NCBI GenBank assembly: GCA_024274705.1
Contig: JAJSAL010000055.1
Location: forward strand, 1-64,000
Direction: 5' to 3'
DNA length: 64,000 bases
From: Spirochaetota bacterium
GTDB lineage: Bacteria > Spirochaetota > Spirochaetia > SPDA01 > JAJSAL01
The notes beneath the pieces are model-generated. The model saw only the letters and a program-made list of their open reading frames with translations. It ran no database searches and was not told where the DNA came from. Within the stretch, counting starts at the first letter, position 1; each line of letters opens with the position of its first letter. Shown piece by piece: positions 10,548-18,628 of the stretch. The translations under genes and the position numbers were made by a program.

Positions 10548-11050
10548 ATTTCATGAAAAACTGGGGCTCCACTATCCTTATAGGATCCATGGTGTTTTTA
10601 CAGACATCCTTACTGAAACATATTTCCATTGCCGGGGCCAGGCCTGATGTAGCCCTTGTCCTTCTTGTCTTTTTCGCCAACCTGGAAGGGCGGATGAAGG
10701 GTCAACTCCTTGGTTTCGGATCGGGCATCATAGAAGATTTTTTAAGTCTTTCACCTCTGGGATTCAATGCACTCATTAAAACTATACTAGGTTTCCTGTA
10801 CGGAATAACGCGGGGGAAAATTTTTGTGGACCCTCTTTTCATGCCTATTATCCTCGTAGGTATTGCATCGGTCGCGAAAATACTATTATCACTTATTCTT
10901 GTTGCACTTTTTGCTGGACCTGAAATGATTCCCCTCACTGTCGGGTCACGTATGTGGATCGAGGCAGGATTTAACTGCTTACTCGCCCCTTTTGTGTTCA
11001 GTATACTGAAAATATTTAAAATTTATCGGCCCCATCAGGAGCGGTTCTGA
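10544..11050 (+). CDS. mreD: Rod shape-determining membrane protein MreD
   Basis: MreD is a polytopic membrane partner of MreC. This 168-residue protein is strongly hydrophobic, with about five membrane segments, and shows the family features ARPDVALVLLVFFA (about residues 27-40) and GFGSGIIEDFLS. Sequence conservation in MreD is low, so the call leans on hydropathy and position. It overlaps mreC by 4 bases and mrdA by 1 base (TGATG), the usual coupling in this operon. Confidence 0.9.
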   Translation: MNFMKNWGSTILIGSMVFLQTSLLKHISIAGARPDVALVLLVFFANLEGRMKGQLLGFGSGIIEDFLSLSPLGFNALIKTILGFLYGITRGKIFVDPLFMPIILVGIASVAKILLSLILVALFAGPEMIPLTVGSRMWIEAGFNCLLAPFVFSILKIFKIYRPHQERF

Positions 11051-12906
11051 TGCCGTTACCCTCCGGAGAGAATAAAGCTCAAACTCTTATCAGGTCCCGC
11101 ATTCTTTTTTTGGGGATCGTTATGGTACTTTCTTTCGGTGTATACACCGCCTATCTTTTTTCACTGCAGATTATCAACGGCAGTATCTACAGGGCAAGGG
11201 CGGAAGCGATTGCGCGAAGGGAGCTTCCTATACACGCCCAGCGGGGGGAAATATACGATCGGAATTATGATGTTCCTCTGGTACTGAATATCGACTCATT
11301 TGCAATAGACATCATCCCGGGAGAACTGGATAAAAAAGAACTCGATGCGGTTATCGAGAGGCTCTCGGACGTGCTTGAAGTTTCCACAGAAGAACTACAT
11401 GATGAACTTCCGGAGGCATACTATCATCTTTACCAGCCTATTGAGGTAAGCAGCGGGGTGAGTTTCGAGAAAATTGCCTATATAGCTGAACGAATAGAAA
11501 ATTTCCCAGGTGTTACATGGCCTAACAAACCGATTCGCAGTTACCTGGAGTCAGGATCAATATCTCATATTATCGGGTATGTAGGAGATATAAACAGGGA
11601 AGAACTGCAGGTACTCTACAATCAAGGATATAACCTTCAAACGGTCCTTGGCAAGGACGGAATCGAAAAAGAGTACGACGCAATTCTTCGAGGGAAGGAT
11701 GGCAAAAGATTCAGAAAGGTCGATGTCAGCGGAAGGAGGATCGAGGAAGAAGAGCAGAGGGAAATACCTCCGGAACTGGGGAAAAACCTCGTTCTTACGG
11801 TTGACAGGGGTATTCAGAAACTGAGCGAAAAAGCACTAGGGAAACTAATGGGTTCCGTCATCGTTCTTAAACCTGCCACCGGAGAAGTACTCGCTTTAGT
11901 CTCTTACCCTTGGTACGATCCCAATGTGTTTTACGGTGACAGGGCAGGGGAGGAATATACCCGGCTGGCTCTGGATCCCGGGTTTCCTTTTCTCAACCGT
12001 ACAATCCAGTCAAGCTATCCACCGGCTTCCGTTTTCAAGATACTTATAATGACAGCACTTCTGGAAGAAGAGACCTTTCCTCCTGATAAACAGATAACCT
12101 GTGAGGGCAAGATGTTATATGGAGGCCGGATATTCAACTGCTGGAAGAAAACCGGCCATGGTCCCCTGGCACTCTACGGGGCATTTGCAGAGTCCTGCGA
12201 TATATATTTTTTTACTGTGGGACGGGATTATCTGGGTATTGACGTGATTGCAGATTATGCAAAAAGATTTGGATTTGGACAGATTTCCGGTATAGACCTG
12301 CCGGGTGAAACTTCAGGGCTCGTTCCGACTCCTCAATGGAAAGAATCGGTGTACAATGCCGGCTGGCGCGGCGGAGATACAATGAATACATCCATTGGAC
12401 AAGGGTATCTCATTGTTACTCCCATTCAGATTGCGAATATGGTCAGCATGGTTATCAACGAAGGGACGATATATAAGCCTCACCTGGTCAAAGAAATCCG
12501 TGACCCGATATCCGGAAAAACAATCGAACGGTTCGATCCGGATCCTGTCTTTACTTCATCTATCCGTAAAGACACCTTCAAGAAAGTGCAATATGCCATG
12601 AGAAAAGTAATTGTAGACGGCACTGCGAAGGTTGTTATAACGACAGATGCAGTCGAAGTCGCCGGAAAAACAGGGACCGGAGAGGTTGGTCTTTCCGACA
12701 GGTGGCATTCCTGGTTCGCTGCGTATGCTCCCTACAAGAGTCTTGATCCTGAGGACCGGGTTGTCGTGGTGGTCATGGTGGAAGCGACAAATAAGTGGGA
12801 ATGGTGGGCTCCGAAAGCTGCAAATATCATTCTCCATGGAATTTTTTCGGATCAAACCTACGAAGAAGCTGTTGAAGATCTCAATCTCTGGTATCTATCG
12901 AATTAG
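11050..12906 (+). CDS. mrdA: Penicillin-binding protein 2 (elongation transpeptidase)
   Basis: PBP2 crosslinks peptidoglycan during cylindrical growth, acting with RodA. The 618-residue class B PBP has one N-terminal membrane segment (about residues 15-38), the dimerisation/pedestal region (RGEIYDRN near residue 65) and the transpeptidase domain. The active-site motifs are S327-V-F-K330, S382-C-D384 and K540-T-G542. The second motif as SCD rather than SxN is usual for PBP2. It overlaps mreD by one base and rodA follows after 9 bases. Confidence 0.96.
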   Translation: MPLPSGENKAQTLIRSRILFLGIVMVLSFGVYTAYLFSLQIINGSIYRARAEAIARRELPIHAQRGEIYDRNYDVPLVLNIDSFAIDIIPGELDKKELDAVIERLSDVLEVSTEELHDELPEAYYHLYQPIEVSSGVSFEKIAYIAERIENFPGVTWPNKPIRSYLESGSISHIIGYVGDINREELQVLYNQGYNLQTVLGKDGIEKEYDAILRGKDGKRFRKVDVSGRRIEEEEQREIPPELGKNLVLTVDRGIQKLSEKALGKLMGSVIVLKPATGEVLALVSYPWYDPNVFYGDRAGEEYTRLALDPGFPFLNRTIQSSYPPASVFKILIMTALLEEETFPPDKQITCEGKMLYGGRIFNCWKKTGHGPLALYGAFAESCDIYFFTVGRDYLGIDVIADYAKRFGFGQISGIDLPGETSGLVPTPQWKESVYNAGWRGGDTMNTSIGQGYLIVTPIQIANMVSMVINEGTIYKPHLVKEIRDPISGKTIERFDPDPVFTSSIRKDTFKKVQYAMRKVIVDGTAKVVITTDAVEVAGKTGTGEVGLSDRWHSWFAAYAPYKSLDPEDRVVVVVMVEATNKWEWWAPKAANIILHGIFSDQTYEEAVEDLNLWYLSN

Positions 12907-12915
12907 GAGCCATCG

Positions 12916-14226
12916 TTGCGGGCACGTTTGTTTTCAGGGTTCGATCCCCTGCTGTTTATTTCCAGTATTGTCCTCATGGTTGTCGGGATTCTCTTTATTT
13001 ATTCCAGCAGTGTCTCTTCTACGGGCATAGTGTTCTCAAATGAATATATCAAACAGATTATTTGGGCGGCGGCAGGTATTGCGTTTATGCTTCTCATCTA
13101 CTATTTTGATTATTCCAGGCTGGAGATTGTTGCTCCCTATATTTACCTGATTTTCATCGTTCTTCTGATCATTACCCTTTTATTCGGCAGGGTTGTCAAC
13201 GGGTCACGTTCCTGGCTGGGGCCTGCAGGTGTAGGCATACAGCCTTCAGAGTTTACTAAAATAGCATTTATTCTCTTTTACGCTGTTTTTCTTAAAAACA
13301 GCAGGAAAAGGAAGAACGAACTGGTCCAGTTTTTCCTGGGCCTGGGAATTGTACTCGTACCGTTTATTCTTATTCTTCTACAGCCCGACATGGGTACTGC
13401 CATTGTTTTTATACCGCTCTTCATCACTATGAGTTTCATCGGAGGAACAAGGAAAAGGTATCTTCTCTTCCTTCTCCTGTCCCTTATACTCATGGTTCTT
13501 TTTACGGTTCTGCCTATCTGGCAGGAACACATCAGTGAAAAGAGGATTCCTCTGATCATGATACTTGAAAAAAGTGTATTCATACGCTATTCAGTCCTTT
13601 CCCTCGCCCTTATCAGTGCTCTTTCCGTCTTTGGGCTTGCCGTACTGAAAAAGAAATACTTTTACTGGATCCTGTATGGAACGGTAATTTTTCTTTGTTC
13701 GCTCCTCGGTTCAGCTGCAACGAGATTGGTGTTAAAAGAATACCAGATCATGAGGCTTATCGTTTTTCTGAATCCGGGCATAGATCCCCAGGGAGCCGGA
13801 TGGAACATCATCCAGTCTATTACCGCTGTTGGTTCCGGCGGGATCCTGGGAAAAGGGTTCCTGAAGGGCACCCAGAGCCATTACCGCTATCTCCCTCAAC
13901 AAAGCACGGATTTCATATTTTCGATTGTCTCAGAGGTGTGGGGATTCCTGGGGGGGCTTCTTGTTTTTTCTCTTTTCCTGATAGTTCTTATTCGTACCCT
14001 TATGATTATCATTCAGTCAAAGGATCTATTTGCTGTATACCTAGGAGCCGGGATCATGGGTATGATCTTTTTACACTTTATGGTAAATATCGGGATGGCA
14101 ATGGGTATCATGCCTATAACGGGAATTCCCCTTTTCTTCCTGTCTTACGGCGGTTCCTCTCTCTGGACAGTACTTATCGCAGTTGGTCTTTTGATGAGCA
14201 TAAACAGGAATATACAGAGATTCTGA
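12916..14226 (+). CDS. rodA: Peptidoglycan glycosyltransferase RodA
   Basis: RodA is the SEDS-family polymerase of the elongasome and pairs with PBP2. The 436-residue protein has about ten membrane segments. Family signatures are GSRSWLGPAGVGIQPSEFTKI (cited only by its core QPSEFTK, near residue 115), LLQPDMGTAIVF, GWNIIQSITAVGSGGILGKG (core IIQSITAVGSGG) and the C-terminal ITGIPLFFLSYGGSS. The start is TTG at 12916, preceded by TTAGGAG 7 bases away. The next gene begins one base after the stop codon. Confidence 0.95.
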   Translation: MRARLFSGFDPLLFISSIVLMVVGILFIYSSSVSSTGIVFSNEYIKQIIWAAAGIAFMLLIYYFDYSRLEIVAPYIYLIFIVLLIITLLFGRVVNGSRSWLGPAGVGIQPSEFTKIAFILFYAVFLKNSRKRKNELVQFFLGLGIVLVPFILILLQPDMGTAIVFIPLFITMSFIGGTRKRYLLFLLLSLILMVLFTVLPIWQEHISEKRIPLIMILEKSVFIRYSVLSLALISALSVFGLAVLKKKYFYWILYGTVIFLCSLLGSAATRLVLKEYQIMRLIVFLNPGIDPQGAGWNIIQSITAVGSGGILGKGFLKGTQSHYRYLPQQSTDFIFSIVSEVWGFLGGLLVFSLFLIVLIRTLMIIIQSKDLFAVYLGAGIMGMIFLHFMVNIGMAMGIMPITGIPLFFLSYGGSSLWTVLIAVGLLMSINRNIQRF

Positions 14227-14227
14227 T

Positions 14228-16684
14228 ATGATTCGAATACAGCCCGAAAAAGACCTATCATCGATACTTCTGACTATAGAAAAACCAGGCAGATATGTAG
14301 GCGGGGAATACGGTTCGGTAACACCGGGAATCCAGGCGGATCTTACTGTGGGTTTATCATATCCTGATCTCTATGAAATCGGCATGTCGAATCAAGCAGT
14401 TAAGGTGCTTTACGGTTTAATCAATTCAATCGACGGTATTGTATGTGAACGGGTATTTTCCCCGGCTCCTGACTTTGAAGATATACTGCGAAGACGATCT
14501 GTTCCGCTCTACACACTGGAATCAGGATATCCCCTGCACGAACTTGATATTATTGCATTTTCTGTCGGTTATGAACTGACATTGACTAATCTTTTTAACA
14601 TTCTCGACCTTGGGGGTATACCATGTAGAAGAGACGACCGCAACGGTAACGATCCTCTGGTGATCGCAGGAGGCCCGGCACTCATCAATCCTGTGCCTGT
14701 CGGTTCGTTTATCGATGCAGTGTGGATCGGTGACGCTGAAGGAATGCTGGAGGATGTCCTTGAGTCGCTGAAAGATGCAAAGAAACAGGGAGGTTCCAGA
14801 ATGGACCTTCTTGCTATCCTTATGGAGGTCGACTGTGTGTGGACCCGGGATAAACTGGTACAGACACAGCGCAATGTCTGGCCCGGGTTTGGAACAGAGT
14901 CTTCTGCCTTCGTATCTCCTGTGGTACCGAACATACGGATAGTACAGGACCAGGCTGTGGTTGAAATAATGAGAGGTTGTCCCAACGGCTGCAGGTTCTG
15001 TAATGCCGGTTCTCTATATAAACCGTTTCGTGAAAAGGATGTTGCAGTAATACTGAATGAAATAGAAATACTCCTGAAATCAACCGGGTACCGGGAGGTG
15101 ACCCTTTCTTCCCTCTCTTCCGGTGACTACAGCTGCATATATCAATTGTTTCAGGAAATAAACAACCTGTGGAAGAATAAACGGGTATCCTTTTCTCTTC
15201 CTTCTCTCAAGGTCGATTCATTCATTTTCGATCTCCTTAAAGAACTATCTGCAGTTCGAAAGAGCGGCCTGACCTTCGCCGTCGAAACCCCCCTGGAAGA
15301 GTGGCAGAAGAGGATGAACAAACATGTTTCTAAGGATCGTATTATCTCAATACTCAAAGAGGCTAAGGAAAACGGCTGGAGGCTTGCTAAATTTTATTTC
15401 ATGATTGGTCTCCCCCTTCCGGAGGACAGCTCTGAAGGTGATGCAATAATCGAGTATCTCTCCGATATCCATGAAGCCGTGAAGATCGACCTGAATGTAA
15501 ATATAGGCACTTTTGTACCGAAACCGCATACTCCATTCCAGTGGGAACGGCAGCTTGAAGAAGAAAGGGCATTTAACACCCTTATCACTATCAAGAAAAC
15601 CCTCAGGAAAAAATACGTTAAAGTAAGCTTTCAGTCACCGTTTACGAGTATATTGGAAGGGATCGTAAGTCGCGGGGATGATCGGGCAGGGGAGCTGGTA
15701 TATAGTGCATTTCTTAAGGGTGCAAGACTGGATGCATGGGATGACTACCTGGACAGGGACCTCTGGAGATCCATTATCCGGGAGGCTCCATGGCAGGTGG
15801 AAGAAGAGACCTGCAGGGCCCGGGGCGAGGATGAATGGCTGCCATGGGACGGTGTTGATTTTGGCATTTCCAAAGGGTTTCTGTTAAAAGAGCGAAAGAA
15901 AACCACGCAGGGAGAGACCACGGACCCCTGCAGCGAAGAATGTGCCCATAACTGCGGTGTCTGCAGAGCAGGTGCTGAACCCCGGAAGGCGGAATATAAG
16001 GATAGCGCATGCTCTGTAACGGTTCAATCCCGGATAGGGGGAACACCTGTATCTGTCCTATTCTCTTTTTTTAAAAAAGGGAAAGCAAGGTTCATGTCTC
16101 ACCTTGATATGATGAGAACCTTTGAACGGAGTTTCCAGCGGGCTGGTATATCAGTCCGTTTTACAGAAGGGTATAATCCTAAGCCGAAGCTGGAATTTGC
16201 GAGTCCTCTGCCCCTGGGTATCGCAGCAGATGAAGAAATCGCCAGGATAGATATTTTTCCCGGAGAGGGAAGTAAACCGGAGATTATTGAAAGGAAGTTT
16301 CTTCACAATCTTAGTATTGTATTACCCGAAGGGCTTAAGATTACGCGGATAAGAATAGTACAACAGGATCCTCAAAAAAAGAAATATTCACTGATGTCCC
16401 TCTTCTGGGGTGCAGAATATAAAGTTTATCCGTTTCAACCGGACTGGAAGGACCTAATCGATGAATTTCGAAGAACCGATAATGCTTTATCGCAGTTTTA
16501 TATGACGAAGAAAAGTGACAACGCGTTAACCCTGGAAATTAAAAATGCAAATTCCAAGGATGTGTCCATTAAATACTTCCTGTCAAACGTGTTGGATCAA
16601 AATTTTGCAGAGTGTGGTACCCACGTGGTACGAACCAGGATATTCTCAAAAGATAACGATCATAGACGTTCATATTTCGGTTAG
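14228..16684 (+). CDS. Two-module radical SAM protein (TIGR03960 + DUF2344/TIGR03936 type)
   Basis: This 818-residue protein joins two modules. The first (about residues 1-555) has a B12-binding-like N-terminal region followed by a radical SAM core, with the cluster cysteines C251, C255 and C258 in CPNGCRFC. The second (about 605-818) is the DUF2344 module, opening with FSFFKKGKARFMSHLDMMR. Between them lies a linker with C568, C572, C576 and C579, which could hold another metal or cluster. The family is widespread, often next to rng or ribosomal protein genes, and its reaction is unknown to me. The ATG follows rodA by one base. The 3' end overlaps the convergent mazG by 4 bases. Confidence 0.85.
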   Translation: MIRIQPEKDLSSILLTIEKPGRYVGGEYGSVTPGIQADLTVGLSYPDLYEIGMSNQAVKVLYGLINSIDGIVCERVFSPAPDFEDILRRRSVPLYTLESGYPLHELDIIAFSVGYELTLTNLFNILDLGGIPCRRDDRNGNDPLVIAGGPALINPVPVGSFIDAVWIGDAEGMLEDVLESLKDAKKQGGSRMDLLAILMEVDCVWTRDKLVQTQRNVWPGFGTESSAFVSPVVPNIRIVQDQAVVEIMRGCPNGCRFCNAGSLYKPFREKDVAVILNEIEILLKSTGYREVTLSSLSSGDYSCIYQLFQEINNLWKNKRVSFSLPSLKVDSFIFDLLKELSAVRKSGLTFAVETPLEEWQKRMNKHVSKDRIISILKEAKENGWRLAKFYFMIGLPLPEDSSEGDAIIEYLSDIHEAVKIDLNVNIGTFVPKPHTPFQWERQLEEERAFNTLITIKKTLRKKYVKVSFQSPFTSILEGIVSRGDDRAGELVYSAFLKGARLDAWDDYLDRDLWRSIIREAPWQVEEETCRARGEDEWLPWDGVDFGISKGFLLKERKKTTQGETTDPCSEECAHNCGVCRAGAEPRKAEYKDSACSVTVQSRIGGTPVSVLFSFFKKGKARFMSHLDMMRTFERSFQRAGISVRFTEGYNPKPKLEFASPLPLGIAADEEIARIDIFPGEGSKPEIIERKFLHNLSIVLPEGLKITRIRIVQQDPQKKKYSLMSLFWGAEYKVYPFQPDWKDLIDEFRRTDNALSQFYMTKKSDNALTLEIKNANSKDVSIKYFLSNVLDQNFAECGTHVVRTRIFSKDNDHRRSYFG

Positions 16685-17472
16685 GCTTTCCGCTGTTTCT
16701 TACTCTTCTCCCATATCATGTCCATTTCCTCCAGGTCCAACTTCTCGATAGACCTGTTCGTTTTTCGTGCTTCCTGTTCGATCGCATAAAACCGTTTTAG
16801 AAACTTCTGGTTGGTGCTATGGAGAGCAATCATAGGGTCGACATCGAGATATCGGGCGATATTAACTACGGAAAAAAGCAGGTCCCCTACTTCTTCTTCT
16901 ATATTGCCGCAATGGTTTGTGTGAAGTGCTTCGGTGAGCTCATCTAGTTCCTCGTGAATCTTGGCAAGAACATCTTCGTGTTTTTTCCAGTCGAAACCGA
17001 CTCTGGCTGCCTTTTTTTGGATAAGAAAAGCGCGTTCCAGGGGGGGTAGGGTACGGGACACCTTATCCATGATCGATGTTTCAGGTATGCAGCTTTTTTC
17101 CTGTTTCTTTATTTTATTCCACTGCATAATTACTTCTTCAGATGTTTCAGCTTCAGATTGACCGAACACATGAGGATGTCTCAGTACCAGCTTATCATTG
17201 ATACCCGTAAATACATCACTCATGGTAAAGGTACCTTCCTGTTCCTTCATATGACTCAGCATGGTGGTCAAGAGGTACATATCACCTAGTTCCTCACATA
17301 TATCCTCTTCACTGCCTGAAACGATTGCATCGACGCATTCATAGGCTTCTTCCAGTAGGTGCGCCTTAAGGGAATCAGGTGTCTGCTCCCTGTCCCAGGG
17401 ACACCCGTCAGGACCCCTCAGTGTCTTAATAAGTTCAACTAGTTGTTTAAAAGATGTAAGAGTATCTTCCAT
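16681..17472 (-). CDS. mazG: Nucleoside triphosphate pyrophosphohydrolase MazG
   Basis: MazG hydrolyses (d)NTPs to the monophosphate and pyrophosphate and cleans damaged nucleotides. The roughly 263-residue protein has the two tandem MazG domains of the full-length form: EEAYE...EELGD near residues 44-65 and EELDE...EEVGD near 175-200, each carrying the E-x2-E and E-x2-D magnesium ligands. The start is placed at the ATG at 17472, the first methionine before the conserved LVELIKTLRGPDGCPWD block; a GTG 15 bases upstream is possible and neither has a strong ribosome site. It is convergent with the radical SAM gene and their stop codons overlap. Confidence 0.94.
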   Translation of the reverse strand: MEDTLTSFKQLVELIKTLRGPDGCPWDREQTPDSLKAHLLEEAYECVDAIVSGSEEDICEELGDMYLLTTMLSHMKEQEGTFTMSDVFTGINDKLVLRHPHVFGQSEAETSEEVIMQWNKIKKQEKSCIPETSIMDKVSRTLPPLERAFLIQKKAARVGFDWKKHEDVLAKIHEELDELTEALHTNHCGNIEEEVGDLLFSVVNIARYLDVDPMIALHSTNQKFLKRFYAIEQEARKTNRSIEKLDLEEMDMIWEKSKKQRKA

Positions 17473-17537
17473 ATGGCAACGTACCACATTCGGAAACGTG
17501 ATTCAACTATGAAAGGTCACGAGCATATATAGGTAGA

Positions 17538-17572
17538 CAGAATATCCATTATCGGAAGTTAATAATATTCTG
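17538..17572. repeat. Inverted repeat upstream of mazG
   Basis: CAGAATAT (17538-17545) is matched by ATATTCTG (17565-17572), a perfect 8-base inverted repeat with a 19-base loop, in the 162-base space between the mazG start and the stop of the small membrane protein. No T-run follows on the minus strand, so it is not a standard terminator. It could be an operator or a weak mRNA 3' hairpin. AT-rich, so chance is possible. Confidence 0.3.
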
Positions 17573-17634
17573 CACGAACAGATTTTGAAATACGTGCATA
17601 GCTGTACTGCGCGGGCAGATAAATATGAACACTA

Positions 17635-17916
17635 CTATTTGTTGCTGCTTACCAGCGAAAACAGCCAAATGATTATAAATGATGAAAGAATCGGTGGGAA
17701 TATATTTACCGAATTATTGATGTTTGTTAGATATTCGATAATATCTGCAAAGAAGAATTCTATTATGCCTCCAAGAAACGAACCTACAAGGGCAACGATA
17801 AGGGTCCCCCAGAACCGTCCTAAGATCGGTTTTTTCAGGATAAAGTTAAAGAAGAGAGCCACAGAGAAACCGACGATGAAGTATATCAGCCCGATGTTAA
17901 AATAATAGTTAAACAC
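17635..17916 (-). CDS. Small integral membrane protein, function unknown
   Basis: I do not recognise this 93-residue protein. It is almost entirely hydrophobic, with three membrane segments (about residues 8-26, 36-56 and 70-90) and a glycine-rich middle (LVGSFLGGIIEFF) reminiscent of small glycine-zipper membrane proteins such as the GlsB/YeaQ type, though too weak to name. The start is GTG at 17916; AGGAG lies 12 bases upstream, a little far. It follows the lipoprotein gene by 18 bases and is probably the last gene of that minus-strand run. An opposite-strand reading frame over the same bases looks non-biological. Confidence 0.55.
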   Translation of the reverse strand: MFNYYFNIGLIYFIVGFSVALFFNFILKKPILGRFWGTLIVALVGSFLGGIIEFFFADIIEYLTNINNSVNIFPPILSSFIIIWLFSLVSSNK

Positions 17917-17934
17917 TTATTATACACACTCCTG

Positions 17935-18606
17935 TCAAAGATTTGTCTTTACCAGTATACGGCCAAGGTAAGCCGGAATGCTGTACAAATCATAAATGAT
18001 ATCATACGTGCCGTACGTAAGAACATACAGGGAAAGGTACACAAAAGGATAGTCTACTGAATAACTGGAAGAACTGATATCTGTGTATACTTGAGAAAAA
18101 TCATCAGGTCGGAAGCTCACCAGGTAAAAAGAATCAGCGCCAATTACCTGGACATACCTGGATATCTGGAGAGAATTCGATAAATAGAGAACCTCCGGAT
18201 ACGGTTTGGTTTCGTCAAGTCCTGAAAAATCAACGGTGATCTGAAATTCACTGTTCTTATCTTCTGTTCCTATAGGAATAAGAGGTTTCTCCAGGTTTAA
18301 CGGGTATTCGTACAACCGTTTATACCCAACAGTCTCTAATTTTTCTCTGGTAGAAGTTATCTCGACAGATGACTGATCCGTGGAAAACTGAGTATCACCG
18401 GGATCGGTTGAATAGAACTTATAGTAAAGCTCAAAACCTTCAAAGTAATTAGCGTTGTTTTCAGTGTTGTTGCTGAAAATGAAGCTGGTCTCCCCTGTTA
18501 ACGGCTCCCTTATGGAACTGCTTTCAGGAGGAGAGAGATACGGATAAGAATCGATCCCACAGCTGAGTAATAATGCACTACATGCGACAGCAATGACACT
18601 CTTCAA
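17935..18606 (-). CDS. Putative lipoprotein, function unknown
   Basis: This is a protein of about 223 residues with a short hydrophobic signal ending in a lipobox (ALLLSC-G, cysteine at about residue 17), so it is probably lipid-anchored in the periplasm or on the outer membrane. The mature part is rich in Ser, Tyr, Asp and aromatic residues and looks mostly beta. No family was recognised. I place the start at the TTG at 18606, 22 bases after the cyclase stop, because it puts the signal peptide at the N-terminus; a reading frame starting at 18699 would overlap the cyclase and bury the signal. It may act with the cyclase upstream (inference). Confidence 0.68.
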   Translation of the reverse strand: MKSVIAVACSALLLSCGIDSYPYLSPPESSSIREPLTGETSFIFSNNTENNANYFEGFELYYKFYSTDPGDTQFSTDQSSVEITSTREKLETVGYKRLYEYPLNLEKPLIPIGTEDKNSEFQITVDFSGLDETKPYPEVLYLSNSLQISRYVQVIGADSFYLVSFRPDDFSQVYTDISSSSYSVDYPFVYLSLYVLTYGTYDIIYDLYSIPAYLGRILVKTNL

Positions 18607-18628
18607 AATGAAAGAGCTCTTGTCCTTA

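Noticed and set aside
17585-17905. Plus-strand open reading frame opposite the small membrane protein
   Set aside because: Composition is unlike a protein and its upstream neighbour mazG points the other way; the minus-strand frame has typical membrane segments.
17914-17940. TTGACA and TATAAT on the minus strand before the small membrane protein
   Set aside because: They are only 8 bases apart, far too close for a sigma-70 promoter.
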